Shown: in pieces, positions 1-13,850 of the stretch
Layout: each line of letters opens with the position of its first letter
Numbering within the stretch: the first letter of the stretch is position 1
Source of the DNA: Cerrena zonata
Lineage: Eukaryota > Basidiomycota > Agaricomycetes > Polyporales > Cerrenaceae
Direction of reading: 5' to 3'
DNA: 64,000 nt
Assembly: GCA_038087015.1 (NCBI GenBank)
Contig: JASBNA010000001.1
Span: 1,736,001 to 1,800,000 of the forward strand
Program-made: the position numbers and the translations under genes
Notes under the pieces: generated by a model
Told to the model about the DNA's origin: nothing
Database searches by the model: none
Seen by the model: only the letters and a program-made list of their open reading frames with translations

Positions 1-3000
1 GCGCGGAGTAGATTACCCCACTCCTCGTTTTGTAGTTCTAACTCTGCGAGTCTTCGCTTTAGATGCCTAGGAACGTTTGAAGTTAGTGAGAATAGCCGAG
101 GTGAAGAAGAAGAATAGACTCACGAATTCTCTTTCGCAAATGTGTTGCGAGCTTCTTTCGTTTCACGAAGATCTTTGGACATAACTGCCCATGCATCGTC
201 TGGCGGGAGGCTATTAGCAGCTTCGTACATGCCCTCGAGCTCTTCGTTGAAAGACTACGAAAATGATCAATCACCACAACGAGATCCGACGACTGTGAGA
301 TACTCACAGTATACATGATTTCTTTCTCGTCCACGGAGTCAGAGAGAAGGCTTTTCACGACCTCACACTGTCGTTTGGCACCCTCCAGATCAAGTCGCGT
401 CCGCTCAAGATCAGCAGAAGTCTAAAATACAAAATGTCAATCAGCCATGTTCCGCAACTTCCCATAGGGACCCAAGGTACGTACCTCCTTGAGATGCTTA
501 GTAAAATGGATCAGTTCCGAATGTATGCGTTCCTGGTCCTTGGCCGCTTTAGAGAGCTCTTGATCAGCCTGTAAGGCTAGCTCTTCAACAGTCCGACTAG
601 AATCATCGAAACGTGGTAATTCCATAGTTCTCGAAACCGGAGACTCAGAGGCTACACTGAACGGTCGGCCCCGCGGCGTGGTCTCGCCATGTCGTCGACT
701 AATCAGTTTGCGCATCTCTTCCATACGTGCTTGAGCCTCTCTTGTCTAAGAATTCGAAGTATGGGTATGAGTACTGATGGTTACTGTTATGAGAGTAAAC
801 CAAACATACCAGGCCTTGCGTTACAACACGCGCTGGGGGAGTTCGTATCGACTTCACTGGTGAGCCAGCTCGTTCAATATCCGATGGAGGTGACCCTGGT
901 ACCCCAGCTTGCATCTGACCAGCTTCCAGTCTGATACGCTTGACAGTACGGTGAGCGGATTCAATCTACATCACATAGAAATTAGCCCATGAACGAAATG
1001 AAAGGGGAGAAAGAACTTACGTCCTCCCTTGTCGTCAGAGCCAGCTCTGTAAGCTGTCCAGCCTCCTGCAGCTTCGCAGCATGATCCGAAGACATAGGTA
1101 TCCTCAACCTCTTAGTCGGCGAAGTAGCAACACTCGACCTCGTATTCGATGTTGGTGTAGCAGTTGAGAGCTGAGGCAACAATTTATGCAAGGCTTGGGT
1201 CCTCGGAAGTACACTTGACCCCTGCCTCCTCGTAGGAGATTCGTCCCCACTCCTATTCATAGGATTGAAGGGACTCATACTAGAGGACTAAACGCCTTCT
1301 TCCGTATCGACAACGGTTCCACACCGGAATCACCGCCGTTTGTCCCCTGAGTACTGGCTTTAGGAGTCGCGTCCATATTGCCGGTCCCAGGAACGAATGG
1401 TCTCCATGTGCGGTTCACTGCAAGGGGATCATCCATACTCATGGCTCGATTCCGTCTTGGCGTGACAGGTTCCATAGGGTTTACTAGCGTAGCATCGCCC
1501 AAGCCCATGTCGGAGTCGGTTCTTGATAGGTGTGGTTCATTTGTAGAGGAGGATAAACGTGGACTTGGAGGTGGGAGAGGAGAGGGGGCGCGGGGACCTA
1601 GGGGACGACGTTCGTCGAGAGATTGTCGGGTTGGTGGGCGGGCCGGAAGCGCGATAGGTGTTTGTTGAGTCTGCGTATGATGTGTAGGATGCTCGGCTTG
1701 ATGGTCGGTCGGGGCGTATGGTGGAGTGTTGGCTCTCGGTATCGTTAGGGAGATCTGGTAAGGTCTCTAGATAGACGGGATGATGGGCGTAGGGATGTTG
1801 GTGGGTGGTCTATCGAATGGTTTATAAGTTGAAAAATCCAGATGTGCATAGAAATAATGTCAGAGTGAATATTACCTTCGTATATGGTCTCCTCTGTCGG
1901 TCCTTCCAAGGTCATCGCACCGACAGTCTCATGCTGATTCCTCGAATTCTTCCTAGCAAGCGCCAACCTCGCCGCCAAATTCCTCTCACTCTCATCCGAC
2001 TCCAACCCCTCACTCGCCGCCCTCCTCATATTCGCAAACGGCCCCAAATTACTCATCCCAGCACCACCCCTACTCAACCTATCCTCCTCCTCATCCTCCT
2101 CACTCTCACTCCCACCATCAACTTCCACCGAAGCAGCCCTCCTCAAACTCGGTCCAGGCGAAGGAGCATCACTCTCACTCACCGTCCCAGCCCCAGGACT
2201 CTTCGGCCTCTTCATCAACTTCCTCGTAATCGACCTATGTCTCGAGGATCCCTTTCCGGTATGCGTACTAACATCATCGTCATCTGCCATCGACACACTC
2301 GTCAGCGACGTCGCCGTACTATTACTCCTCGTCCTCGTGAACCTACTCAAGCTACCTGTATCACCTGAGTTTGTGGAATTGGTACTTGCTGAAGAACGAG
2401 AGGCCATGGTCTTGGTACGTCGATGAGAGTTGATGGACCCGCCGAAGATGTCGCCTTTGGATGAACCGGGAGAGCACCGAAGAGGTTTCGGGTGACTGCG
2501 TCGAGGGAGAATAGGGCTGCTCGAGAACGGGAGGAGGCGGTGGGTGTTGCGGGCATAGAGATGTTTCCAGTTTTGAATTTGAATAACCCGAATTGGTGTA
2601 CTGTAGTCAGAATAAAACAGATATGCCTATTTAGAATACGCCTGTCGATCAAAATGAGGGAAATGAGACTGACTGGTTTGGACGATCCGGTCTGGTACAC
2701 GACCAGTTTGAACGATATCCTCCTCAGGTTCATCGTTTGGATCATTCGAGGTGACTGTATACCGTGATAGTTCACCAGCCATAGGCTGAACTCTAACCAC
2801 TACGAACGGCGGGGCACGCATTCCAAAAGGCAGAGGATCTGCTGCTCCAGTCGGATCAATATGAAGTGCGATCTTTGTCTACAGAAATATATAAACAACA
2901 GTCAGCCAATAATGTACGTCGTATTGGAAACACATAAACTTCGAACAGATTCATATTGAGGAGGAAACATACCTTTTTCTCCTCTTTCAAGAACGCTGTC

Positions 3001-4896
3001 CGCTGATAGACATTGAAATATGTCCTCGCTCTCGTCAGTTTACCACCACGGTTCTCAACTTCCCTCTCCTCAGCGCATAACAACACACTTTGATTTAACC
3101 TCGTCGATATCGCGCTTGACAGACCACAAGTTCTCTAGGAAGCGTTGTTTTGTTGTGTTGGTGAGTGAGGGGTCGAGGTTTACTGGATTGGGTGGGTGTA
3201 CGACGGAGAGGGCGCGGAAAGGGCGGCCAGACCATCTTTCTCCCTGGTCGAGGGGAGGGCTTTCGAGGTATATGTGCAAATCTAGTCAATGTTAGTTCTA
3301 AATCAACACGAGTGTAAGATGAACGGTATAGAAATAAGTACGCACCTGGGCCACCGACATCCGTAACCACAATATCCGTCACATCCACTATTCCCTTACA
3401 CACCATCCCATTCTTCTTCAACCCACTTGGTAACCCACTCTTCGTGAATTTACCCAAATCATTCAGCCCACTCAACGCTCCTCCACTCTTCCCTTCAGGC
3501 CTCTTCACGATCATCACCTTATCATCAAACAGAAACAAACTGCAATAGAGTGTACTCTCATCTCTACCTCCGCCACTCGCACTACTCCCATGTCTCGAAT
3601 GTGCATAATAATTATACGAACTATTCGAGAGGGAATCCGAGGGCACATCCTCCACATCGATGCAGTCTACGAACTTCCTCCGAGAATGCGACATAAGCCA
3701 AGCAGGGAATTCGTCGATGGTCGCGCTAAGACAATACATGATTGTGGCTTGTTTCGTCTTGTCGTCGGTTTCTGCTAACGCGATCTTGCTAGCTATTTCA
3801 TCGGCTTCGAGCAGTTTGGGTTGTTGGGGGTCAGAGGGAGCCATATGTTTCATCATGGTGCGAAACATGAGGGTGTATCGAGGTATTCGTTGGACGGGGT
3901 CCATGAGGAGTTCACGTAGGCCGACGCGGTTCTTGGTATCTGTTGACGAGTATTTTATTCGCTATACGGGGTTTCGTAGGACATGAAGTAAACGTAGAAT
4001 GAGAGATGAAGTCGTTAGGATTAATTAACCTAACAATTAGAGAAACGCGACTAACATCAATAAACGCAGAGAAACTAGATCCCCTCTTCATTTCCTTCTC
4101 GAATATTGCTTGAGCTTCTTCCCGCTTCGCGTAATACCCTTTATAGTTCTCAAACCCTTTGAGTTGCTTGAAGTGCTTTAGGGCAACATCACCAATCCCT
4201 CCAACTGTTTCCGGTCCGTCCGGAAGCATCATAAGTTCCAGGTCTTCGAGAAATGCTTGGTTAACAGGAAGTAGTTGATCGATATTGCCAAAGAGGGTTT
4301 TGGCTTCGTATGGAGGGATGATTGCAGTGTCTTTGCTTCGCGAGAATGTACGTAGTGGATCGGCATAGTCGTGCTTGAGTGAGTATAGACGTTTGACGTA
4401 AGAACGTTCGGTGGAGACAAATTCGTTAATGACATCGGCAAGGGCAGAGACGTTTGTCAAGGCTCTTCTTCGGACATGTGGACCATCCTATAAGAACAAT
4501 CGAGATCCCGAGATCTAGTTGGAAATTAAGCTCGAGGTAGAATTGAAAGAAGATCGTACGGGATTCGAGGGGTCAGCAGTCGATTCTGATGTAGCCTGTG
4601 CAGCAGATTCATCTTGATCGAGCTCTACAGGATCGCCGAGAGACGCGACTAAATCTTGAACGTCTAGATAGAAACAAATGGGATTGTCTCAAGTATTATT
4701 GTATTGTCAATTGTCGGGATTGGAATGCAAACGTACCTTGTGGTAATTGTCTTCCGAACCCAGGGTTCTCGACCACGACTCCGCAGAAAAAGACGCGGTT
4801 TGTGAGAGCGGGAGCCGATCTGGGCATAAGGGGAGTGCGGTCTTCATCGCCGGTGGCGAGAGGGACTGTTTTCCGGGGCGAGTGGTTCAGGTTCAT
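1..4896 (-). CDS. Rho guanine-nucleotide exchange factor, DH-PH type with C-terminal coiled coil (3' end outside window)
   Basis: Catalyses GDP release from a Rho/Cdc42-type GTPase at the cell cortex. The DH domain starts in the exon 4487-4056 (INEFVSTERSYVKRLYSL) and its last helix is at 3931-3850 (LLMDPVQRIPRYTLM), the classic DH signature. A PH-type domain follows (CSLFLFDDKVMIV near 3540-3500), then a Ser/Arg-rich disordered region (2560-1300) and a coiled coil running off the left edge. Exons read on the minus strand include about 4896-4740, 4658-4561, 4487-4056, 3931-3346, 3285-2973, 2879-2674 and 2600-1900, then several more. Reading frame breaks by one base near 3099-3100 and 2466-2467; both look like run-length errors. 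The start is uncertain: ATG at 4896 is preferred, because an in-frame ATG at 5040 is followed by a pyrimidine-rich stretch that reads as poly-Leu/Phe and looks like intron or leader. DH/PH assignment is firm; the exact Rho target is unknown. Confidence 0.85.
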
Positions 4897-5040
4897 TCGC
4901 GAGCTGACCGAAATAGAGACAGAGAATAAAAGAAAGAAAAAGAAAGCAAACAAGAGGAGGAGGGTGTGCCGCCGATGTTGATGAGTTCTTGTTCTAACTT
5001 GTGCAGCGAGCAGTGAGGCTATGCGGTCATCTTCAACCAT

Positions 5041-8000
5041 TGTTTGGTTCTATTTGCTTCCGTGGGTCGATCCCCACACACGTGACCGCGTTCGTCCTCG
5101 GCCCGGTCCCTTCTCCATTGAATTTCCCTCCGCAAAGCTTCCGTCTCTGGCAAGCTGTCCCTTGAATCGAATCTGTCTCCGCCACATAGAACCCTAGCAT
5201 ATACGTCCCCCACTCTTCCCTGAAGCGAAAACTCCTGAGTGCGACGGCTTGCTTCGAGTCAGGATGCATAAGATAACAATCATTGCTTCAACGTGCGTCA
5301 CCCGCGGAGGATGACCAGTATCGGAGTCTACAATCGGACGATGGTACTCCTCCAGAGGTGACGTCGCCATCCAGCCTAAAATCAGCAGCGCGATCCATAA
5401 GCAGTGACCGTAGCATAGCCTCTAGCAAGTGTCCAGGACCCGAAGTGTGCATGACTTATCACAGAAGCAAAGGGCAAAAAGATAAGCGAGAGCGAAAGCA
5501 AGAAAGTCGAAAGCCACGAAAGAAAAAAAGGACCAGCTTCGCGTTGCAGACGATGGGGACAGTTAAAAGAGCTTGGGGGTTCCGGTAAACGCCGTCCACA
5601 CCCGCCCACAGCCCACTCGCGCTGCCAATGCCTCCCCTCTGTGCCCTGTCCGCCGTACGTGCGTTTTCGGACTTACCAAACATCGCCTATCCCGTCGCCC
5701 GATCGTACGTCCCTCTCGTCCCATGTGCTCTCATCTCGTCTCATTTACTCCCAGCCTCCCATTCGACCCTTCTCTATCTGCCTCCATCCAATCGAGCTTC
5801 GCCCTGCCTTGATCATCCTTCTCCCGGCCAGCCTGTTCAAGGTCCCCACATATTGAGTTTCGTCACGGATGGTCACAGTGCGAGTCTCAGCACTGCTGAC
5901 TCCTGAGTAGCGATATAGCGATGATAGAGCAGGAAATCAGAAATTGGACGGGTACCCCTGTATTGAACGAGCCAGCGGAAAAGGAAGAAGAGGGAGAAGA
6001 AAAGGGAACTGAGACTGCGGCCTCCTCTGCGTTTTATGCTTCTCCGCGTTTTAGTGCTTTTACTCGCTTCGTTCTCTGAATCAGTCTCGGTGATCTCCCT
6101 TCAGGTTGCTAAGGTGGCGTCATTACTCGTTGGCCCGGAATGGTTTAGATGTGGGTAACGGGAATTGCCTCTGAGTCCTCCGTTATGAATGATATGACTG
6201 TACCTCTCCTTTCCGGGAAGTCATCTCAATCTCCCGAGGTACATTGTTGGTCAAACACGCAGTGTTTTGGACACGGTGCTTTGTGATTTTGGGGAACAAT
6301 GCTTTCCCGTTCATTCTGAAGTAAGTTGAAGGTCCGTCGGACAACGTGCAGAATGCAGAGCTCTATATCTCAGACATTCATGAATACTAACTACTTGACG
6401 AAGCGCCGACCATCTACACGACCCCACAGGCCCCTCGCTCCACTCAGGACTCTTCGCCTACTAGTACCGACGGCAATCCTGAGTTTAGCATCTTATTACC
6501 GTAACTACGGAACGTCCGTATGTCGGCCAACTACGCAATATGTTCAATATCAGCATTCCCTCTGTTTTTTATGTTTATCGCTCGCTTCTCAACCCTAACA
6601 CAGAGCACACTTGTGACGTCAAAAGTGTGAACCTGGAACGATGATCACATCGTAGCGCAAATCATTGGACATCTCGAAAAACTCAAAAACAACTCAAACG
6701 CCACACTCGCATTCCCCGAGCACATCGAGAGCACGAAATCAGATTTCTATCAGACTGTTCTTTTCGTCATATCTTCTCAGATCGTCCGCATCAAGATTCA
6801 AAATGCCAAGGAACCAGGAAAGATGCATGCGTCATATGTTGTCACTAGCCTTGTTCCGTAACGGAAACATATCAGCCGAAAGAAGTCCCTGCCTTCATGG
6901 AGGCTGTGATAGGTTACTGTCTTTGCTGTTTGACCTCCCGCTAACGACATTTCTATATTCCGTAAACCCAATAGATAGGTATACTAGAGATAGAATATAT
7001 CATTTTGCAAAAATACGGAACATAGTTCTCCGCGGTTGAAGTATAACCCAAACCAGCACGTACTCCTCATGCCTTGCTTACCGTCTTGTCCGTTTCCTCT
7101 CACTGCGAAGTTGTTCCTATTCGTCCAACAAGGTACAGTCAAGGCAGATAAGTATACGGAACTCCAGGAAAATATGTTCTAGACATGATGTGTTGACCCG
7201 TGTTATTCCCGTCAGCCGAAACATGTGGATACCTGATTTTGTTCGATTGCTTGATTATTATGAGGGAGCGTGGGAAGGGCTGGTAAGCGAAATAAGGAGG
7301 GTGATGAGATTGCCTTTTTCGGGGAGATGTGGATGGATTGGGAAGGTAGGGTGCCTGAATGGGGTACGGTTGGTTGGGGATGTCAAGAGATGTCAGGAAG
7401 TTCTTGTTCGTCCACTGTTCAATGTCGGAATGAAGGAGGGACATGTATAAAATGAAAAATATCATAAGAAGTATTACTAAGAGTCCGATTTCTTGATTAA
7501 AACCATGTTGAAGGACATGCACATTTTATCGGATCCTTGACATATGGGATTGGTTGTAGATCGCCATTATACATATACGTGGAGATGACGAGGATCTGCA
7601 ACGAGTTCGCTATGCATATAGCTTATTATCGGTGCAAGAGAGAAGGTCTGGTCTATCTCAACTGGGAACGTTAGTTGACAATTTCTCGGACTCACCGAAG
7701 AAATGTGGCCGTCCTAACATTTAAACAGTCAGTAACTTACTAAAAGACTTCAAAACACGCTCTTGCGTTCCGAAACTCCATGATCCGATCAAGGAGAGAA
7801 CGATCAGCATACTCGGACGCGAAGAGAGTTTTCGATATAATCACTCATGTTGTTTGACGGCCAATGAGAGATGTTCACAACAGTAATTATGTCAAATCTT
7901 AAACTATATAGGTTCAGGAGAAAATAGATCCGTTTGAAATGCCTCCGCCCTCGATCGAGTGTAGATATTCAACATCTAAGAGGAGCGGGTGTACCGTTCT

Positions 8001-8368
8001 ACAGTGACGGTGGCGGTCCTCAACCGTTTTAGAATGTGGGGTAGACAGTGAACCGCTGGAACTCTTACAAACGATTAAATATGTAGTAAGAGTGGGGTTG
8101 AAAGACGTACAAAAACATGAACGGAAAAGGAGGACTTGGAGCTGCATCCCAACATCCAAGCAAAGAGCCACCGGCATCCAAGCACAGCATGCTGTGGTGT
8201 GGAAGTTGAAAAAGACAATTTGGTAAGCGCCCGCGGAGGATGAGCGATTCGCATGACCGGATTGTGTTTGTCTTTCCCCCACGATGCCATATCTATAATA
8301 AAAAGGACACTACAATAATCATCTTGCTCTCTGTATACTCTACGCCTCACAGCAAACACACAAAAGAT
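5041..8368. other. gene-poor interval between the RhoGEF and the coiled-coil gene
   Basis: No exon chain with convincing splice signals or a recognisable protein family was found here. Short open frames exist on both strands (for example 5628-5906 plus, 6665-7039 plus, 7139-7522 minus) but none resembles a known domain. One frame, 6325-6861 plus, has only three stops in 179 codons (see findings). The interval probably holds the promoter of the RhoGEF at its left end and that of the coiled-coil gene at its right end. Confidence 0.5.
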
Positions 8369-11300
8369 ATGATAGACCCGTCACAAGTTGGCGGAGGAGG
8401 ACCTTTACAATATTCATCCAGCAGTTCCGAGGGGTGAGTTCGATTTCTATAAAGGCCCTTCCGCCCCACTTCATCTGCATTATCTTATCACACCCTCGCT
8501 CGTGCACCGCAAAGTCACATACTCATCGATGTTGTTCCCCCCTCTCTTTCTTCCAGACCTGAACTACGAGACTTGGTAGATAACCATTTACCACCCCTCT
8601 CTCAGGACGACGACGCCTCTGGGCAGACGCCACCTTCCCCCCGATCGACATTCCGGTCGTCTACATCGCTCGTCCCCAGCGGTCATGACACAAACTCTGC
8701 CCGATCGCATCGCCGTTCGCACAGAAGATCTAGAGAGGGTCCGAGTCATCATCGGGACAGTGGGAATCGAGAAATGGTCAAGACGTTCGTCAGCGAGCAA
8801 TACCAGGATGCAAAGACCAAGCGTTACATCCGGAGAGCTCTCGAACTCTTAGATAACGAGACCAAACGGGCGCTGGAGGCTGAACGTCGTGCCCTGGAGC
8901 TGGCTGAACGCTTTCGGGTCGTTAATGATGCCAGGGTACAGGCACAGTCGGATTTGACCCGTGCGAATGAGGAATTACGAATGTGGAAAATCCAGTATGA
9001 AGGGGCGCAGAGGGAGTTGAGGAAGGGTCAGGATATGTTGAGGGATGTGGAGTCTCAGAGAGATACCGCCGAGACGTCCGCTGCTCATGCGAGGTCTGTC
9101 GCTCGAAAGCTTAGAGAGAAACATCTCGTGCTTTTGGCGAAGGAGGAAGGGAGGAAACAGGGCTACGAAGAAGGTTTGAAGCGTGCGAGAGAAGAAATGC
9201 GCGCTGCTGGATATCGTCCCAGTCAATCGACGAGAAGTCTGCGACCTCCTTTGCAGGAAGTCATAGATGAAGAGGAAGAGGATGAATCGCCCGACTATGG
9301 CCTTGGTCCTAACATGGAGCCTGTCGATGATCGAGAAGACGTTGATACGCTTGATGACCTCAACCTCCATGATTTCCCTGTTCCTCAGGTCCCTTCTAGT
9401 AGAGGTCGCAACGCACCCGGTTCTCGATTCAGAGAACATGGAATTAGTCCAGCGACAACAACCGCCTCACTATACCCTCAAGGTGTATCTGTACCTCTAG
9501 TACCACCCCAGCCAATCGTCGAGGAAGGGCCTCCCGAAGTGCATCCAATACCTATCCATAACGCCCCTTCGTCCCCCAACCATCCTGAGACACCCATACC
9601 TCCAGACGGCTGGATCCCTCGAGCCGACGAAAATGGGTTTGTCACTCTGCCCCCGCCTCACGAGCTTATGGGTAGGGCACCGCCTAGTCCCAGATCTCCT
9701 TTACAGCCTCTACCTATCCCTATTCGCGAACCTCAACCGCATTCCGATATCAGAGTGGGGGTCGCTATGACTAGCGACCCTAATGTGCGTGATTATGGGT
9801 ACAACAAGGGTCGGACTTCACCTCGATCCCTGGCAGACTCTATTCCCTCGACCACTATCTCGCAATTTGACCTCGTGAATAGTTCGAATTATAATTCTCC
9901 CAAGTTCTCTTCCAGGAACCTTAGTCGAGAACAAGATCGAGGGCCTGATAGGAACGTAAGGGAACGCAAACTCAGCACTATTCACGAGACCTCATTCTCT
10001 GATAGCAATAGCCCTGCTGTCGATACTAATAGGATGCCCGATGCCGTGACCTTTCCCATCTGCTTCACCTGCAGGCGCGTCCAGTTGGGGGACTGTAACT
10101 CAACCAGAGGGGTCCTATGGTCGCGCCACCCCTACTAGGAGTCGACAAACCAACCAACGATTGGCTGACGAATTGAGGTACGACAATCCCGATGCTGTAG
10201 ATGAGTGGAGGAGAAGCGCCAGTGCAGGGGAAGATGTAAGCTCCCAAGTACATGTGCGGAATCTGAATATACTAACTTTGATTTCTGTAGTTGCATTCGC
10301 AATCTTCAAGACAAAGTCTAAGGCGCGCTCCTGTCCATCCAGTTATGCCTTCATCTCTAGCACAGGAAGTCACTTCGAGCCGTCGTCACACACCTGTTCC
10401 AGTAAATCGACCCCGATCTCGGTCTCCTGTAGGACCACGTTCGAGGTCACCGGGAAATTTAGGAGTCCCCCAAAGGTCTCATTCACAGCGAACTATCACC
10501 TCTGACCGTGGTTCGGACAGGGGTAATCGCACGTCTGATTCTGGGGACATTTCAATTCGAATTGAACCACCGGTAAGTATTAACAACGTTTTGACTATGC
10601 TTCATTAATTCTAACTCGTGCTTTTTTTAGTCTGGTCCAGGATCTGCTGCGTTCTCTCCTGTAGTTGGGGACCATTCAGATTTACTCTCACCAAATGCAG
10701 TACACGCTCCGCTTTCTCAACCCTCAGCCCCAGAACCTGAAGTGCCTACCGTACCTAACTCACCTGCCACAAGACACCGATACCCATCTGTAGGTGTTAT
10801 GCCTAGTGAACCAGGAGGCCCCCCACTCGGATTCATGCCTACGGGAGTTGCAGGTCCTTACCCCAATATTGTTCCCAATGGATCAGGTGGAATCCCTCCT
10901 CCACTTGCCCAATCTTCACCTAAACAACCAATTCAGAATATTTATGGTGGATGGAATCCTGACCCGCGTAGTGCACCGATGCAACGATCTTCTTCCGCTG
11001 CTGGATATGGATCTGAATCCTCAGGCAGGCACACCAGAACGCAATCTTTGGGTCAATCACAATCGAGGCCAGGGACTGCAGGACCAAGTGTTCGACCACC
11101 ATCTGTTCGACCACCTTCTGCTGGTCCTCAACAGCGAGTGCGTACACCTCAGCCAGCCTACGAAACTGCGCCTACTCCTCCACACCTTAAATACCCCCTT
11201 CCACCCCCTAGGCCCGACCCTGCGAATATGAGTCCTCAGTCCATCTCGTCTAATATTTCTAGTGGTGGTCATCACCGCAGTCTTAGTATGAACGCTGGAA

Positions 11301-11629
11301 GCACACCAGCTACCGCTGCCCGACCTCTTTCTAATGGTCATCGGCCCAAACTAAGGCGAGTTCCATCAGCAGAATCAATTATGAGTGCGACATCGAAAGG
11401 AGAATATTCACACTACCAACCGAATGAATACGTGGATGCTGCGTTCCTTGCTAGTCCCGACGAATTGACGAGTATACAGTCGCCCACGACCGCCGCCAAT
11501 ACGAGAGCCAATGCTACTTTCGGAGCAGCGTTGGCAAATGCCGGAAGGTCGTCTTCTCCTGCGGCGTCATTCTCGACTTCCAGTTTGCCAAGGAGTCGCA
11601 AAGTGTCTGGGCCGAGCCGTCTTAGATAG
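8369..11629 (+). CDS. large disordered protein with central coiled coil, uncharacterised
   Basis: Exons 8369-8433, 8557-10235, 10291-10572 and 10631-11629, with clean GT..AG introns. About 1007 aa if one extra T in the run 10052-10054 is discounted; the exon sum is then exactly divisible by three. The start ATG at 8369 is preferred because the short first exon ends in a perfect GTGAGT donor and splices in phase. Residues about 20-75 are Ser/Arg rich. Residues about 80-220 form a strongly charged heptad coiled coil (ALEAERRALELAERF, REKHLVLLAKEEGRKQGYEE). The remainder is Pro/Ser rich and low complexity (SVRPPSVRPPSAGP). No membrane segment, signal peptide or catalytic motif is visible. It could be a scaffold or cytoskeleton-associated protein, but nothing in the sequence proves that. 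Confidence 0.7.
10052..10054 (+). other. single-base frame break in the coiled-coil gene
   Basis: Upstream frame reads ..NRMPDAVTF and the downstream frame one base later reads PSASPAGASSWGTV and then the rest of the protein. No GT..AG pair of plausible length gives the needed phase. Shortening TTT to TT restores one continuous frame. Confidence 0.6.
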
Positions 11630-11833
11630 AGGTTTCTGTGACGAAATGGACTCAATATGTATGATCTTGGATAATGACTGATGTTATGTCGGATATGCTT
11701 TGAATTATCACTGTAATAGTCTGGAATGTATATGTATGTACGACTTGTATGGACAATGAATTCAATGATGTCATTTTACGATCAAAATAGGAGCATTCAT
11801 ACTCACTGAGGGACGATGCATGCATGAGATTGT

Positions 11834-12543
11834 CTACAATAGACGATATTTTGGTAATCTGGTGTCTATGACAGGGACGTTAACGAATTTCAAATTCTCC
11901 TTCGTCCAACCTTTGTCGTCAGCAAAAGGGTCAAATTCGATGTCTGGGTCATCTTCCTCGAGTGTAACACCGTCTGGTACCATAGGGCCCACTCTTGGTA
12001 TCGGGCCGTCCTCTTTCTCAAGAAGTTCGGGTAGCGCATTCTTCCCTGCAATGAGTCTCCATAACCAGGCTTCTTTGGCTTGGATGCCTGCCATGACGGA
12101 AACTTCGGCCATGCCTTTTGCTTTAGCCAAGTCGAGTTTGTTGCCGTGTTCATCTACACCCCCAGCACCCCGTCGAACAAAAACTTTAACCACTTCCTGA
12201 CGACCTGCGAGATCTTCTAGGACGAACCTCTTCAAATACCTATGTTTACCCATCCGTCATCGGGGTTAAACTATGTATACCATGATAATCAACACACATA
12301 CCTCATAGACCGTATAGGATGATCGGGATTAGGTGGTTCAGGTGGGCCCGTGGCTACGGGTTTCGGTAGTTTATGTGTGAGAGGTGAAGGTGTCCTGTCA
12401 CTAGAGCTGGGAGTGGTCATTGCGATGTCGTATATTTGTTGTGAGGTTAGTCCGAACGCATCAGAGTTGGCTAGAATGCTTCGGACTATGTTTCGTGCTC
12501 TTGGAGTTGTGTGATTTATCCATGCTTTTAAAGGTCCAGACAT
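11834..12543 (-). CDS. hypothetical 215-aa protein
   Basis: Two exons, 12543-12302 and 12239-11834, joined across a 62-nt intron (GTATGT..CATAG); the sum is 648 nt. The N-terminus (PLKAWINHTTPRARNIVRS) has a helical, basic look and is followed by a short helix-turn-helix-like stretch (AFGLTSQQIYDIAM). The centre is Pro/Ser rich. The C-terminal half is compact (RYLKRFVLEDLAGRQEVVK) and ends in an acidic stretch and LPKYRLL. The overall look, small and basic at the N-terminus, would fit a mitochondrial ribosome-associated or nucleic-acid-binding protein, but I do not recognise a family and make no functional claim. It is convergent with the coiled-coil gene, about 200 bp apart. Confidence 0.65.
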
Positions 12544-13820
12544 TTTGTTCGTTTTGGTGAGAAGAGTACGAAGCAGCGACTCCAGTGAGATTGAAATTGA
12601 GATGTCAGTGAAGTGTCTTTCATTTGGCTGAAAGCTGCTGGAAGTCGGAAGCGGATCAGTGGGCGCTTACGATGCACTGTTGCTCTATTACACCACTACA
12701 TTCCACGCTGATCATGGAACGGAGTACCGGCTTGCGCTTACTAACAACATTCTTGTTCAAAAGTCAAAGTCAGAGAAAAAATCCCTGGTCCAAATAATAT
12801 AACATTCAAAGTTGTGAATTTGAAAGTAGGCGCGAGTGTCAAGCAAACTAACATATGTAACTTTAGGCGAAACGACTAAATATTGTCATAGTCTACCGCG
12901 AACGACTCGGAAATATAACTATATACGGCTGACTAGCTTCATGATGTTTTAAGGCGCGAGTTGGTTTCACCTCAGGTCCGTGCTCTCCAGAGGAGGGATC
13001 CTGAAGCTACTTATCCCGAGGACCACGAAAAGGTCCGCGCCAGGAAAGAGAGAAGGCTATCTTGCCATTCTCTCTGCCCTCCCTCGAGAATACGCACCTA
13101 ATGCATGCCAGCCGCCATCCCTAGAAATGTTAGTAAGAGTTAGATAGACAGAAAACCAGCTAGATCAAGTCAAGTCCAGTCGTCAAGCCAAGCCAAGGTC
13201 AGATCAGATCAGCAAGCACTCCAGAAACCAGAGGTGATAAGACACTCGGATTTTGAGACATCGATGGGTCAGGCGACCGCCGTCAGCAGTTCAACCACAA
13301 ACTCCTTACATCCGACTAGCAACACGAGCGCGACTCAGGACTTGTTCACTCATGGGAAGGTCTGGCAGCCACCTTTCCCAATACACACCCACGACGGTGT
13401 GTACAGCTGCCTTTGACTAGAGATTCCAAGTACTGATAATTGAAGAGAGATGCCCCGCCCTGTAGTCCCGTATCCGTCACGAGCGAAGCTGGCAGCGAAC
13501 TTCCTCGTCTTGTTTGATAAATAAAGGGAAAACTGCCGTAGGACCACGAAGACTACAAGGCTTACGGTGTCTATAACACATGTCAGCACAGGTCCTCGTA
13601 TCGGATGTAGGGTTGAGCTCACCTCTCGAGAGAACATCCGCGTTGGTTATGTCCAGCCTGCCGAGACGACACGAGTCGTTCGGTCAAGTGATTGCCTCCG
13701 ACTGGAAGAGGCTGGGACATCTCTCAAACGCCCGCGAAGGTTGTCAGAAGGGAGAGGGAGAACACTGAGAGGCCCGTTACCAACATCGAGCTCTCACCAG
13801 AGGCCATGAGAAAACGAGCA

Positions 13821-13850
13821 GACCCAAGACACAGAGACCCAAGACACAGA
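13821..13850 (+). repeat. two perfect 15-bp direct repeats
   Basis: The unit GACCCAAGACACAGA occurs twice head to tail. No coding or structural role is evident. Confidence 0.85.

Noticed and set aside
1805..2368. 187-codon plus-strand open frame
   Set aside because: Lies opposite the Ser/Arg-rich exon of the RhoGEF; Arg/Pro/Thr-rich composition is the mirror of that low-complexity coding sequence.
5573..5906. Overlapping plus-strand open frames upstream of the RhoGEF
   Set aside because: Three frames are open at once because the stretch is pyrimidine rich; no protein features.
7139..7522. 127-codon minus-strand frame with an N-terminal hydrophobic stretch
   Set aside because: No family resemblance, no splice context, AT-rich surroundings; likely chance.
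10040..10090. Short intron explaining the frame change in the coiled-coil gene
   Set aside because: Candidate GT..AG pairs are 29, 39 or 56 nt and none has the needed phase.
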